Shown in pieces: positions 1 through 8,362 of a stretch of DNA of 64,000 bases. The first letter of the stretch is position 1, and each line of letters opens with the position of its first letter. The translations under genes and the position numbers were made by a program. The notes under the pieces are model-generated. The model did not search any database. It saw only the letters and a list, made by a program, of their open reading frames with translations, and had not been told where the DNA came from. The DNA is from Allopusillimonas sp008369125 (lineage in GTDB: Bacteria > Pseudomonadota > Gammaproteobacteria > Burkholderiales > Burkholderiaceae_B), in the NCBI RefSeq assembly GCF_008369125.1, contig NZ_VOAY01000001.1:310001-374000 (forward strand). The letters are read 5' to 3'.

Positions 1-1
1 C

Positions 2-1069
2 AGCGATGTGTTCTGGTGCACGGCCGATGTGGGCTGGGTTACTGGCCATACCTATGTAACGTATGGTCCTCTGGCAGCAGGGCTGACGCAAATTATTTTT
101 GAAGGGGTGCCTACCTATCCCGACGCAGGCCGTTTTTGGGACATGATAGAGCGTCACAAAGTGACCGTGTTTTATACCGCGCCCACGGCCATACGTTCGC
201 TGACCAAGGCGGCAGAGACTACGCCAGCGGTGCACCCACGCGAATATGATTTGTCCAGTCTGCGCATTTTGGGTTCTGTCGGTGAACCCATCAACCCTGA
301 GGCCTGGGTCTGGTATTACAAGCAGGTGGGGGGCGAGCGGTGCCCTGTGCTCGATACTTGGTGGCAAACAGAGACTGGGGCGCACATGATTACGCCTTTG
401 CCCGGCGTTACCCCTATGAAGCCAGGCTCTTGCACACTGCCTTTGCCTGGCATTGATGCGGCGGTGGTCGACGAAATGGGCGAAGACGTGGCACGTGGCA
501 CAGGTGGCTTTCTTGTTATCAAGCGCCCGTGGCCAGGCATGATTCGCACCATCTGGGGTGACCCCGAACGTTTCAAGAAGAGTTATTTTCCGCCGGAACT
601 CAAGGGTTATTATTTGGCGGGCGATGGCGCGCAGCGCGACAGCGACGGCTATTTCTGGATTATGGGGCGTATCGACGATGTGCTCAATATATCGGGACAC
701 AGGCTCGGCACCATGGAGATCGAATCAGCACTGGTGTCGCACGAAATGGTGGCTGAAGCGGCGGTGGTCGGGCGTGCCGATGCCACGACAGGCGAGGCGG
801 TTGTGGCCTTTGTGGTGCTTAACCAGTCATTGCCAGAAGGTGAGGAAGCGATCCGGATCGCAACTGAACTGCGAAACTGGGTGGCCAAGGAAATTGGCCC
901 TATCGCCAAACCTAAAGAAATACGCTTTGGCGAAAATCTGCCCAAGACGCGGTCCGGTAAAATCATGCGACGTCTGTTGCGTGTGGTAGCCAGTGGCGAA
1001 GCGGTAACGCAAGATGTCTCAACCCTCGAAAACCCCGCCATCCTCGACCAGCTCTCTCAGGCCAGGTAG
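2..1069 (+). CDS. acs: Acetyl-CoA synthetase, C-terminal part (5' end outside window)
   Basis: AMP-forming acetate:CoA ligase, which makes acetyl-CoA from acetate, ATP and CoA in the cytoplasm. The window opens inside the reading frame; about 355 residues are present, against roughly 650 for the family, so the N-terminal part with the first ATP-binding loop is missing. Visible motifs are WCTADVGWVTGH at the left edge, the adenylate-binding DTWWQTETG (nt 352-378), the hinge region GRIDDVLNISGHRLG, and the C-terminal TRSGKIMRRLL. The lysine of that last motif (nt 959-961) is the residue known in this family to be needed for adenylation and to be silenced by acetylation. A propionyl-CoA synthetase is less likely from the motif wording. 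A strong terminator follows at 1121. Confidence 0.93.
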   Translation, partial: SDVFWCTADVGWVTGHTYVTYGPLAAGLTQIIFEGVPTYPDAGRFWDMIERHKVTVFYTAPTAIRSLTKAAETTPAVHPREYDLSSLRILGSVGEPINPEAWVWYYKQVGGERCPVLDTWWQTETGAHMITPLPGVTPMKPGSCTLPLPGIDAAVVDEMGEDVARGTGGFLVIKRPWPGMIRTIWGDPERFKKSYFPPELKGYYLAGDGAQRDSDGYFWIMGRIDDVLNISGHRLGTMEIESALVSHEMVAEAAVVGRADATTGEAVVAFVVLNQSLPEGEEAIRIATELRNWVAKEIGPIAKPKEIRFGENLPKTRSGKIMRRLLRVVASGEAVTQDVSTLENPAILDQLSQAR

Positions 1070-1120
1070 TACTATTCAGCCTTGAGCTATGGGGCTCGAG
1101 GCATGGAGCATCATGTTGCG

Positions 1121-1148
1121 ATAGCCAGGCACGCGCCTGGCTATTTTT
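1121..1148 (+). terminator. Rho-independent terminator after acs
   Basis: A perfect 10-bp stem (atagccaggc / gcctggctat) with a 4-nt loop is followed directly by a run of T. It separates acs from the EamA transporter gene. Confidence 0.87.
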
Positions 1149-1166
1149 AATTCTTGGAGCAGTAAA

Positions 1167-2054
1167 TTGAACACAGGATCTGACCAGTCAGATCGCGGCG
1201 CGCTGTTGTTAATGGCTGTCACGGTTGTATTGTGGAGTTTCAGCTGGATCGTCATGAAGTCTTTGACGACTTTGATTGGCCCGTTTGACCTGGTGATGGC
1301 CCGCTATATTATTGCGTTTGCTGTACTGTTTTTGATTGCGCTGGTGACCCGAAAACGGATCAAATTTACTGCTTTCTGGCTCACGCTGGGTGTGGCCGTG
1401 TTTCAAACTGTGGCGTTTCAGTGTCTCAGCCAGCTTGCCCTGATGTCGGGTGGCGCGGGCCATGTCGTTATGCTGGCCTATACCATGCCGTTCTGGCTGG
1501 TCTTGTTTGCCTGGCTCATTCTTGGCGAACAGCCGTCACGAGGTCAGCTGGTGGGGTTTGTGTTTGCCGCCATGGGGCTGGTGGCCATTATCGAACCCTG
1601 GAAGGGGCTGGGGTCGTTGACGGGGTCTTTGCTTGCCTTGGCCGGTGGCATGAGCTGGGGTCTGGGTGCGGCGCTGTCCAAGGTCATTTTCAAGCGCGAC
1701 CGGCCTGACGTACTCAGTTTGGCTGTCTGGCAGATGTTGCTGGGCGCGGTGCTTACCTGGCCGCTTACCCAGTTGTTCCCGCAGCCGGCAGTGGTGTGGG
1801 GTGCACCGCTGTTCTGGGGGCTGGCCTATATGGGGGTTCTGGCCTCGGCCTTGGGCTGGTGGCTGTGGCTATCGGTGGTCAAGCGTGTAAGCGCGTCGGT
1901 CGCAGGCATGTCCAGCCTGGGCGTCCCGGCCCTTGCGGTGGTCTTTGCGTGGCTTATTTTGGGTGAGCGCGCGACGCCCTGGGAGCTTAGCGGCATTGTG
2001 CTGATTATGGCTGGCCTGGTAACGGTTACGCTTGCCGGCGTGAAACGCGTCTAA
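1167..2054 (+). CDS. EamA/DMT-superfamily transporter
   Basis: Inner-membrane drug/metabolite transporter of 295 residues. It is very hydrophobic, with about ten predicted membrane segments arranged as two EamA repeats. The second half repeats the architecture of the first, and both halves end in a WLILGE motif (about residues 115-120 and 260-265). The chosen start is a TTG at 1167 preceded by a ttggag ribosome-binding sequence; no ATG lies close enough upstream. Family members export amino acids, purines or other metabolites. Nothing here reveals the substrate. It stands alone between two terminators. Confidence 0.85.
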   Translation: MNTGSDQSDRGALLLMAVTVVLWSFSWIVMKSLTTLIGPFDLVMARYIIAFAVLFLIALVTRKRIKFTAFWLTLGVAVFQTVAFQCLSQLALMSGGAGHVVMLAYTMPFWLVLFAWLILGEQPSRGQLVGFVFAAMGLVAIIEPWKGLGSLTGSLLALAGGMSWGLGAALSKVIFKRDRPDVLSLAVWQMLLGAVLTWPLTQLFPQPAVVWGAPLFWGLAYMGVLASALGWWLWLSVVKRVSASVAGMSSLGVPALAVVFAWLILGERATPWELSGIVLIMAGLVTVTLAGVKRV

Positions 2055-2162
2055 GTACCATGGCCCTCTGAGCAGTACCCAAGCGCTCGCAATTTCGCTG
2101 CAGGCCATAGCCACGTACCGTGGGCCTCAAAGCGTTTTATAAGGCTAGTGCACTTCATCATG

Positions 2163-2207
2163 AAAAACACCCCAGAGTCTGGATGCGTTTCCAGGTTCTG
2201 GGGTGTT
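2163..2207 (-). terminator. Terminator of ETF-QO gene
   Basis: A long hairpin has arms at 2166-2182 and 2191-2207 (aacacccc...ctgg paired with ccagg...ggggtgtt, two mismatches). On the minus strand it is followed by a T run, so it ends the ETF-QO transcript. It may also slow rightward transcripts from the EamA gene. Confidence 0.78.
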
Positions 2208-2240
2208 GTCTTAAATGGCGAGGCCACTCAGGCGGGTCAA

Positions 2241-3887
2241 TTACATACCGTTGTAAACCGGGCCTTCGCCCCCCTGCGGTGCCACCCACACAATGTTCTG
2301 CGTGGGGTCTTTGATGTCGCAGGTTTTACAGTGCACGCAGTTTTGTGCGTTGATCTGCAAGCGGTCTTCGCCACTGTCGGTTTTGATGAATTCATACACG
2401 CCTGCCGGGCAGTAGCGCGCCTCGGGGCCAGCGTACTTGGCAAGGTTGACGGTCACCGGTACCGAGTCGTCTTTGAGCGTGAGGTGAATCGGCTCGTTTT
2501 CGTCGTGGTTGGTATTGGAAATAAAGACAGAGCTTAGTCGGTCAAACGTTAGCTTGCCGTCTGGCTTGGGGTATTCAATTTTGGCGCAATCGGCCGCTGG
2601 CTGCAGACAGGCATAATCGGGTTTGGTGCGATGAATGGTCCAGGGCATGCGCCCTTTAAGCAGCCATTGCTCGATCCCCGTCATGAGGGTACCGATTGTG
2701 CGGCCTTTTTTGAACCATTGCTTAAAGTTGCGAGACTTGTTCAGCTCGGCGTGCAACCACGACTGTTCGAATGCTGCAGGGTAAGCAGTTAGTTCGTCAT
2801 GGCTGCGTCCCGCCGTTAGCGCTTCAAACGCCGCGTCAGCCGCCATCGAGCCGGTTTTGATGGCGGAGTGGCTGCCCTTTATGCGAGAAGCATTGAGCAC
2901 CCCCGCTTCGCAGCCCACCATGACGCCGCCAGGGAAACACATTTTGGGCAGCGACAACAGGCCACCGGCGGTCAGTGAGCGTGCGCCGTATGCAATGCGC
3001 TTTGCACCTTCAAAGGTGGGGCGTATGGCCGGATGCGTTTTATAGCGCTGGAATTCTTCAAAAGGCGACAGCCAGGGGTTGGCGTAATCCAGGCCAACCA
3101 CCAGGCCCACTGCCACCATGTTGTCGTTCAGATGGTAAAGAAAAGAGCCGCCATAGGTGTCAGAATCTAACGGCCAGCCGGCGGTGTGCACAACCAGGCC
3201 GGGCTGCGCCTGAGAAGGGTCGACTTCCCACATTTCTTTGATGCCAATGGCATAGCTCTGGGGATCACGGCCGGCATCAAGCCGATAGCGTTCGATAAGC
3301 TGGCGGCCAAGCTGGCCACGTGAGCCTTCGGCAAAAATGGTGTAGCGCGCATGCAGTTCCATGCCAGGCTGGTAGTGATCAGTATGCGTGCCGTCACGGG
3401 CCACGCCCATGTCGCCGGTGGCAACGCCTTTCACGGCGCCGTCTTCGGTGAAAAGCAACTCTGCCGCCGCAAACCCAGGGAATATATCAACGCCCATGGC
3501 TTCGGCCTGCTCGCCGAGCCAACGGGTAACATAACCCAGGCGTACCACGTAATTGCCGTGGTTCTGAAAGCACGCAGGAAGCAGCCAGTTGGGCGTGCTG
3601 CGTGATCCTTTCTCGGTCAGGAATAAAAACTTGTCCTCAGTAACCTCGACATCAAGCGGGGCACCTTTTTCTTTCCAGTCTGGAATCAACTCGGTCAGGG
3701 CGCGAGGATCCATGACGGCGCCGGAAAGAATGTGGGCGCCGATTTCAGGGCCCTTTTCCAGTACACAGACGCTGATTTCTTGCCCGCGCTCGGTGGCCAA
3801 CTGCTTAAGTCGTATGGCAGCAGAAAGGCCAGCAGGGCCTCCGCCTACCACTACGACGTCGTATTCCATTGATTCACGTTCAGACAT
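2241..3887 (-). CDS. Electron transfer flavoprotein-ubiquinone oxidoreductase
   Basis: Membrane-associated flavoprotein that passes electrons from ETF, reduced by acyl-CoA dehydrogenases, to ubiquinone. It has 548 residues, the usual length. The N-terminus has the FAD-binding GGGPAGLSAA motif (about residues 15-24). The C-terminal ferredoxin-like domain carries the four [4Fe-4S] cysteines at about 493, 517, 520 and 523 (CPAGVYEF and NCVHCKTC). The ATG at 3887 has a gggag sequence a little upstream. It is transcribed alone, divergently from the thioesterase gene. Functionally it would serve the acyl-CoA dehydrogenases of the 58-61 kb region; that link is inference. Confidence 0.95.
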   Translation of the reverse strand: MSERESMEYDVVVVGGGPAGLSAAIRLKQLATERGQEISVCVLEKGPEIGAHILSGAVMDPRALTELIPDWKEKGAPLDVEVTEDKFLFLTEKGSRSTPNWLLPACFQNHGNYVVRLGYVTRWLGEQAEAMGVDIFPGFAAAELLFTEDGAVKGVATGDMGVARDGTHTDHYQPGMELHARYTIFAEGSRGQLGRQLIERYRLDAGRDPQSYAIGIKEMWEVDPSQAQPGLVVHTAGWPLDSDTYGGSFLYHLNDNMVAVGLVVGLDYANPWLSPFEEFQRYKTHPAIRPTFEGAKRIAYGARSLTAGGLLSLPKMCFPGGVMVGCEAGVLNASRIKGSHSAIKTGSMAADAAFEALTAGRSHDELTAYPAAFEQSWLHAELNKSRNFKQWFKKGRTIGTLMTGIEQWLLKGRMPWTIHRTKPDYACLQPAADCAKIEYPKPDGKLTFDRLSSVFISNTNHDENEPIHLTLKDDSVPVTVNLAKYAGPEARYCPAGVYEFIKTDSGEDRLQINAQNCVHCKTCDIKDPTQNIVWVAPQGGEGPVYNGM

Positions 3888-3995
3888 AATGTGAAGATCT
3901 CCCTTTAATGCTTGCCCCGACCCTAAGGGCCGACTAATTAGGGTCGATTGTATTGCAGTCTGCCTTTAGCGTCTGCGAAGGGGGCGAGCGGGCCT

Positions 3996-4026
3996 TTGCA
4001 AAAGGCCTGTTGCTGCACGGTATACT
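3996..4026 (+). promoter_or_regulatory. Candidate sigma70 promoter for thioesterase gene
   Basis: TATACT at 4021-4026 is a good -10 element. The nearest -35 candidate, TTGCAA at 3996-4001, is 19 nt away, which is long. It lies in the divergent space between ETF-QO and the thioesterase. Confidence 0.35.
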
Positions 4027-4070
4027 GACTCACACTTATTGCTTAGCGTAAAAAACAAAGGATTTTGTCG

Positions 4071-4511
4071 ATGCAGTCAAACAATGCGCCATCTCGGGTG
4101 CCTGCCGCGGGCGCGCAATTTCGGTGTGTCATGCCTGTTCGATGGGGTGATCTGGATGCGCTCAATCATGTCAACAATACGGTGTATTTCAGGTTTGTTG
4201 AAGAGGCCAGGGTGCAAATGCTTGAAAGCATGGGCGCGTTTGGCAGCAGAAAGGTAGGCGTTTTGGCGCAAACTTCTTGCGACTTTCTAAAGCCCGTGCT
4301 GTATCCGGCGTCGGTGCAGGTGATTCTGACGCTGGCCCGGTTGGGGCGTAGCAGCCTTCAAATGGATTTTGTCATTGAGCGCGAAGATGAGCCAGGCGTG
4401 CCTTATGCCAAGGGTAGTTACGTCGTTGTTGGCTGCGACCCTGAAACAGGGCGAGGGTCGCCCTGGACGTCTGAAGAGCTCGCCATGATGTCCAAGGTTC
4501 TGGCTGCATAG
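4071..4511 (+). CDS. Acyl-CoA thioesterase, 4HBT hotdog family (YbgC-like)
   Basis: Hotdog-fold thioesterase of 146 residues. The N-terminal RWGDLDALNHVNNTVY segment is the 4-hydroxybenzoyl-CoA thioesterase signature, with the catalytic aspartate and the helix that follows it. It should hydrolyse an acyl-CoA; the chain type cannot be told. I chose ATG 4071 because an aaagga ribosome-binding site ends about 8 nt upstream; the TTG at 4065 would be too close to it. The gene lies upstream of scoAB in the same direction with about 120 nt between, so it may or may not be co-transcribed. Confidence 0.85.
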   Translation: MQSNNAPSRVPAAGAQFRCVMPVRWGDLDALNHVNNTVYFRFVEEARVQMLESMGAFGSRKVGVLAQTSCDFLKPVLYPASVQVILTLARLGRSSLQMDFVIEREDEPGVPYAKGSYVVVGCDPETGRGSPWTSEELAMMSKVLAA

Positions 4512-4632
4512 TATTACACTACAACAAGAATAAATATTCGCCAAAGGTTCTGGTTCTTTCTCGTAGTTGAGTCACGGTGTGGGGCAGCCTGCACCGTCAT
4601 GGCATGAAATATTGGAAATAAGGATAGGATTA

Positions 4633-5340
4633 ATGGATAAAGTCTATGCAAGCGCCGAAGAAGCGCTAAAGGGCGTTGTCGCTGACGGCCAGACCATCGC
4701 CGTTGGCGGGTTTGGCCTTTGCGGTATCCCCGAGGCGCTTATTGCAGCGCTGCGTGATTCTAAGGTTAAAGAGCTGACCTGCGTTAGCAATAATGCGGGC
4801 GTTGATGGCTTCGGTTTGGGCCAGTTGCTCGAAACCCGGCAGATCAAGAAAATGATCGCTTCATATGTGGGCGAAAACAAAGAGTTTGAGCGCCAGTTTC
4901 TTGCGGGCGAACTTGAGCTCGAGTTTACGCCGCAGGGTACCTTGGCTGAAAAACTGCGTGCCGGCGGTGCAGGCATTCCGGCCTTCTTCACGCGCACAGG
5001 TGTGGGCACCATCGTGGCCGATGGCAAAGAAATACGCGAATTCGACGGCGATCAATTCGTCATGGAGCGGTCTATTTCTCCCGATGTCTCGCTGGTCAAG
5101 GCATGGAAGGCCGATCGCAGCGGTAACCTGGTCTTTCGCAAAACGGCGCGCAACTTTAACCCCAATGTAGCGATGGCGGGCAAACTCACCATTGTCGAGG
5201 TTGAAGAAGTGGTTGATACGGGGGCGATTGATCCTGATCAGGTTCATCTGCCGGGTATTTATGTGCATCGGATAGTGGTAAATGCCAACCCCGAGAAACG
5301 CATTGAACAACGTACTGTCCGCAACGCGCAAGGAGCTTGA
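4633..5340 (+). CDS. scoA: Succinyl-CoA:3-ketoacid CoA-transferase subunit A
   Basis: Subunit A of the two-subunit CoA-transferase that moves CoA from succinyl-CoA to acetoacetate (ketone-body use). It has 235 residues and the glycine-rich GGFGLCGIP loop near residue 25. The sequence matches the SCOT-A type more than the PcaI type: SYVGENKEFE rather than the PcaI wording found at 51.4-52.0 kb. The ATG at 4633 has an aggatagg ribosome-binding site; a longer frame from 4567 has no such support. scoB follows with 2 nt between stop and start. Confidence 0.93.
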   Translation: MDKVYASAEEALKGVVADGQTIAVGGFGLCGIPEALIAALRDSKVKELTCVSNNAGVDGFGLGQLLETRQIKKMIASYVGENKEFERQFLAGELELEFTPQGTLAEKLRAGGAGIPAFFTRTGVGTIVADGKEIREFDGDQFVMERSISPDVSLVKAWKADRSGNLVFRKTARNFNPNVAMAGKLTIVEVEEVVDTGAIDPDQVHLPGIYVHRIVVNANPEKRIEQRTVRNAQGA

Positions 5341-5342
5341 AT

Positions 5343-5996
5343 ATGGCCTGGAATCGTGACCAAATGGCGGCGCGCGCGGCGCGCGAGCTGAAAGACGGTT
5401 ATTACGTTAACCTGGGTATTGGTATGCCCACGCTTGTAGCCAACCATGTGCCTGAGGGCGTAGAGGTTTGGCTGCAGTCAGAAAACGGCTTGCTGGGTAT
5501 CGGCCCGTTTCCTACTGAAGACCAAATCGATGCTGACTTGATCAACGCTGGCAAGCAAACCGTTACCACGCTGCCGGGGTCGTCGTTTTTTGCATCGGCT
5601 GATTCTTTTGCCATGATCCGTGGCGGCAAAATCAATCTGGCCATTCTGGGTGCCATGCAGGTTTCCGAAAAAGGCGATCTGGCCAACTGGATGATCCCCG
5701 GCAAGATGATCAAAGGCATGGGCGGCGCCATGGACCTGGTGGCGGGCGTTGGCAAGGTTGTTGTGCTGATGGATCACGTGGCACGCAAGAAAGACGGTAC
5801 GGAAGACATTAAACTGTTGCCCGAGTGCACGTTGCCATTGACCGGTGTTGGTGTGGTTAATCTCATCATTACTGACCTGGGCGTGTTGGAGGTGACCGAC
5901 GATGGTCTCAAGCTCCTCGAACTTGCCACTGATGTGACGGTCGAAGAGATTCAATCCAAGACGCTGGCCAAACTAGATGTGTCTGCGGTCAGCTGA
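5343..5996 (+). CDS. scoB: Succinyl-CoA:3-ketoacid CoA-transferase subunit B
   Basis: Catalytic subunit B of the CoA-transferase, 217 residues. The QSENGLLGIGP motif (about residues 41-51) contains the glutamate that forms the CoA thioester intermediate in this family. The ATG at 5343 follows the scoA stop by 2 nt and uses an aaggag site inside the end of scoA, so the two are translationally coupled. A terminator at 6052-6084 ends the pair. Confidence 0.94.
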   Translation: MAWNRDQMAARAARELKDGYYVNLGIGMPTLVANHVPEGVEVWLQSENGLLGIGPFPTEDQIDADLINAGKQTVTTLPGSSFFASADSFAMIRGGKINLAILGAMQVSEKGDLANWMIPGKMIKGMGGAMDLVAGVGKVVVLMDHVARKKDGTEDIKLLPECTLPLTGVGVVNLIITDLGVLEVTDDGLKLLELATDVTVEEIQSKTLAKLDVSAVS

Positions 5997-6051
5997 CCGC
6001 ACAAAATGCAGCCTGGCAGGTGTGTTCTGCGCGGGCTGCTAATGCTCAGCA

Positions 6052-6084
6052 GGCGTCTGCCTTTCAGGTAGACGCCATTTTTTT
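6052..6084 (+). terminator. Terminator after scoAB, just before pepP
   Basis: The stem ggcgtctgcc / ggtagacgcc (10 bp, one G-T pair) has loop tttca and is followed by seven T. It ends only 14 nt before the start codon of the next gene, so it could act as an attenuator as well as the scoB terminator. Confidence 0.8.
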
Positions 6085-6097
6085 CCAGAGGCTACCC

Positions 6098-7891
6098 GTG
6101 AATCCCTCATCCAGTGTCGACCGCCTGCAGGCGTTGCGCGCAGCGATGGCAGTGCGCAATATTGATGCCTGCATTATTCTTACTTCTGATCCTCACCTGT
6201 CTGAGTATTTGCCTGATCACTGGCAGGGCAGAAAATGGCTGAGCGGGTTCGGTGGGTCTGCGGGTACGCTTGTCGTGTCGGCCGACTTTGCAGGGTTGTG
6301 GACAGACAGTCGTTACTGGGAGCAGGCTGACGCCAGCCTTGACGGTACAGGCATACAAGTAATGCGCTCGGGTGCCCCCGATGTTGCCGAGCCTATTGCC
6401 TGGCTTGCCGAGCAATTACCGCGCGGCGCTTGCGTCAGTGTTGACGGCCAGGTACTTGCTCTGCGCTCGCAGCAGCAATGGCAGCGCGACCTAACCGCCC
6501 ACGGCATAAAGCTCTCGTGCGATGCTGATGTGCTTGACGATATCTGGACCGATCGGCCGCAGCTGCCACACGAGCCCGTCTATGAGCACTTGCCACCTTT
6601 TGCCTGCCGCAGCAGGGCTGAAAACCTCGCGGCAGTGCGCGGTCAGATGAAAGAATACGGTGCAAGCTGGCATTTGGTGTCGACACTGGATGATATTGCC
6701 TGGGTGCTTAATTTGCGTGGCAATGATGTGCCGCATAACCCGGTTTTTCTGGCGCATTTGCTTATCGGCATGGATACGGTGCGGCTGTTTGTTGCGCCAG
6801 ACAAAATCGATTCGGTCTTGGCAGAGCGGCTTGCTCTGGACGGTGTGCGTATCGAATCCTACGACGGCGTGGCAGGTGCGCTGGCTGCTTTGCCCGAGAA
6901 GGCAACGCTGCTTATTGATCCGGCCCGCGTAACCTTTGGCACGGTAGCCGCTGCCGCCTATGTTGGCAAAACCGAAGGCGTCAACCCTTCGCATTTGTTC
7001 AAGTCGCAAAAAAACGCTGCCGAAGCCGATCATGTACGAACAACAATGGAGCAGGATGGCGCCGCGCTTTGCGAGTTTTTTGCCTGGTTTGAATCAGCGC
7101 TGGGCACTGAGCGCATTACTGAAATTACGGTTGACGAGAAGATCACCGCTGCACGTAGCCGTCGTCCGCATTTTGTGACCACAAGCTTTGGCACGATTGC
7201 AGCATTTAACGCCAATGGCGCGATGCCACATTATTCGGCCACACCCGAGTCTCACGCCGTGATTGAGGGAGATGGGTTGCTGCTAATTGATTCGGGCGGG
7301 CAGTATCTGGGCGGTACTACTGATATCACCCGGGTCGTACCAGTAGGGCAGCCCAGTGCAGAGCAACGGCACGATTACACCGCCGTGCTCAAGGGCATGA
7401 TTGCCTTGTCGTGCGCCGTATTTCCCAAAGGTACGCCGTCATCGGTGCTCGACACTCTGGCGCGTACGCCCATATGGCAGACTGGCGCTGACTATGGGCA
7501 CGGAACAGGGCATGGCGTGGGGTATTTTCTGAATGTGCACGAAGGCCCCCAAAGCATCTCCTATCGGGCACGACCCAGCCCTCACCTTGCCATGCTGCCA
7601 GGCATGATCACGTCTAACGAACCGGGCCTTTATCGCCCCGGAAAATGGGGCATACGCATCGAGAACCTGGTTATTGCCGTACCTGCGCTACAGACTGAGT
7701 TTGGCGAGTTTCTTAAATTCGAAACTTTAACGCTGTGCCCCATTGATATCCGTTGTATTGAAATTCAGCTGCTGTCCCCGAGCGAGCGAGCCTGGCTTAA
7801 CGCGTATCACCAAGAGGTGCGCTTACGGCTAGCCCCGCTGCTGCAAGGAGAGGCGCTTGACTGGTTGCAGAGGCGCACAGAGCCTGTTTGA
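6098..7891 (+). CDS. Xaa-Pro aminopeptidase (aminopeptidase P, M24B family)
   Basis: Cytoplasmic metallopeptidase that removes N-terminal residues preceding proline. It has 597 residues, matching the long three-domain form of aminopeptidase P. The two N-terminal creatinase-like domains come first and the M24 pita-bread domain follows from about residue 310. Metal ligands are visible at D398, D409 (LLIDSGG and GTTDITR), H472 (GHGTGHGVG), E508 (TSNEPG) and E522 (RIEN). The chosen start is GTG 6098 with an agagg site 6 nt upstream. The frame stays open back to 6020, but that stretch contains the terminator and is unlikely to be translated. Confidence 0.9.
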   Translation: MNPSSSVDRLQALRAAMAVRNIDACIILTSDPHLSEYLPDHWQGRKWLSGFGGSAGTLVVSADFAGLWTDSRYWEQADASLDGTGIQVMRSGAPDVAEPIAWLAEQLPRGACVSVDGQVLALRSQQQWQRDLTAHGIKLSCDADVLDDIWTDRPQLPHEPVYEHLPPFACRSRAENLAAVRGQMKEYGASWHLVSTLDDIAWVLNLRGNDVPHNPVFLAHLLIGMDTVRLFVAPDKIDSVLAERLALDGVRIESYDGVAGALAALPEKATLLIDPARVTFGTVAAAAYVGKTEGVNPSHLFKSQKNAAEADHVRTTMEQDGAALCEFFAWFESALGTERITEITVDEKITAARSRRPHFVTTSFGTIAAFNANGAMPHYSATPESHAVIEGDGLLLIDSGGQYLGGTTDITRVVPVGQPSAEQRHDYTAVLKGMIALSCAVFPKGTPSSVLDTLARTPIWQTGADYGHGTGHGVGYFLNVHEGPQSISYRARPSPHLAMLPGMITSNEPGLYRPGKWGIRIENLVIAVPALQTEFGEFLKFETLTLCPIDIRCIEIQLLSPSERAWLNAYHQEVRLRLAPLLQGEALDWLQRRTEPV

Positions 7892-8362
7892 GTCGCTACG
7901 CGGCAACGTTCCGCTTTAAGTGGCTCCGCAAGCCGTGTTCTATGCGGCGAAGGCCATTAAGACAGGAGCTTGTTGCGCCACATAGAGCACAGCTTGCTAC
8001 GCCTGAGTACCGTTAAGTTACTAGCCTCAGCTTGGCCAACAAGGATTTCCACGCTGGTGGTGCTCGGGCAGTACCCCACTAGCGTGGCCCGCCACGTTCG
8101 CGTATTGCTTGCATCGCTGGTCTTCAACACGTCACTGTGTGCTTGGGCGACAGTCGGTTTCTTCAAGTTGGTGTCCAGTGTGGTTGGCGTGTACTGAAAA
8201 TCAAAGACTCTCTGGCGCTGCGCTAGAGAAATACCGATCAACGCGCCTGGATCTGCATACGGAAGAGTGCTTTGTCGTTTTGTAACGACGGAACGTGTGC
8301 ATGATCGGGCTATAATCTCAATTTCCCGCTCCTGCCCGGTCGCCCCGGGCACGTATCACACA
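7892..8362 (+). other. Long intergenic stretch before pyrG
   Basis: About 470 nt without a recognisable gene. Open frames exist on both strands (7970-8197 plus and 7957-8352 minus), but neither has a ribosome-binding site or a recognisable product. The right end holds the pyrG -10 element. It may contain decayed coding sequence. Confidence 0.45.
8311..8316 (+). promoter_or_regulatory. pyrG -10 element
   Basis: A perfect TATAAT lies 47 nt before the pyrG start codon. No convincing -35 box is present at 16-18 nt spacing, so an activator or an extended promoter may be involved. Confidence 0.45.

Noticed and set aside
7957..8352. 131-codon minus-strand frame upstream of pyrG, considered as a transposase remnant
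   Set aside because: No recognisable motif, no ribosome-binding site, no inverted repeats; left as undefined intergenic sequence.
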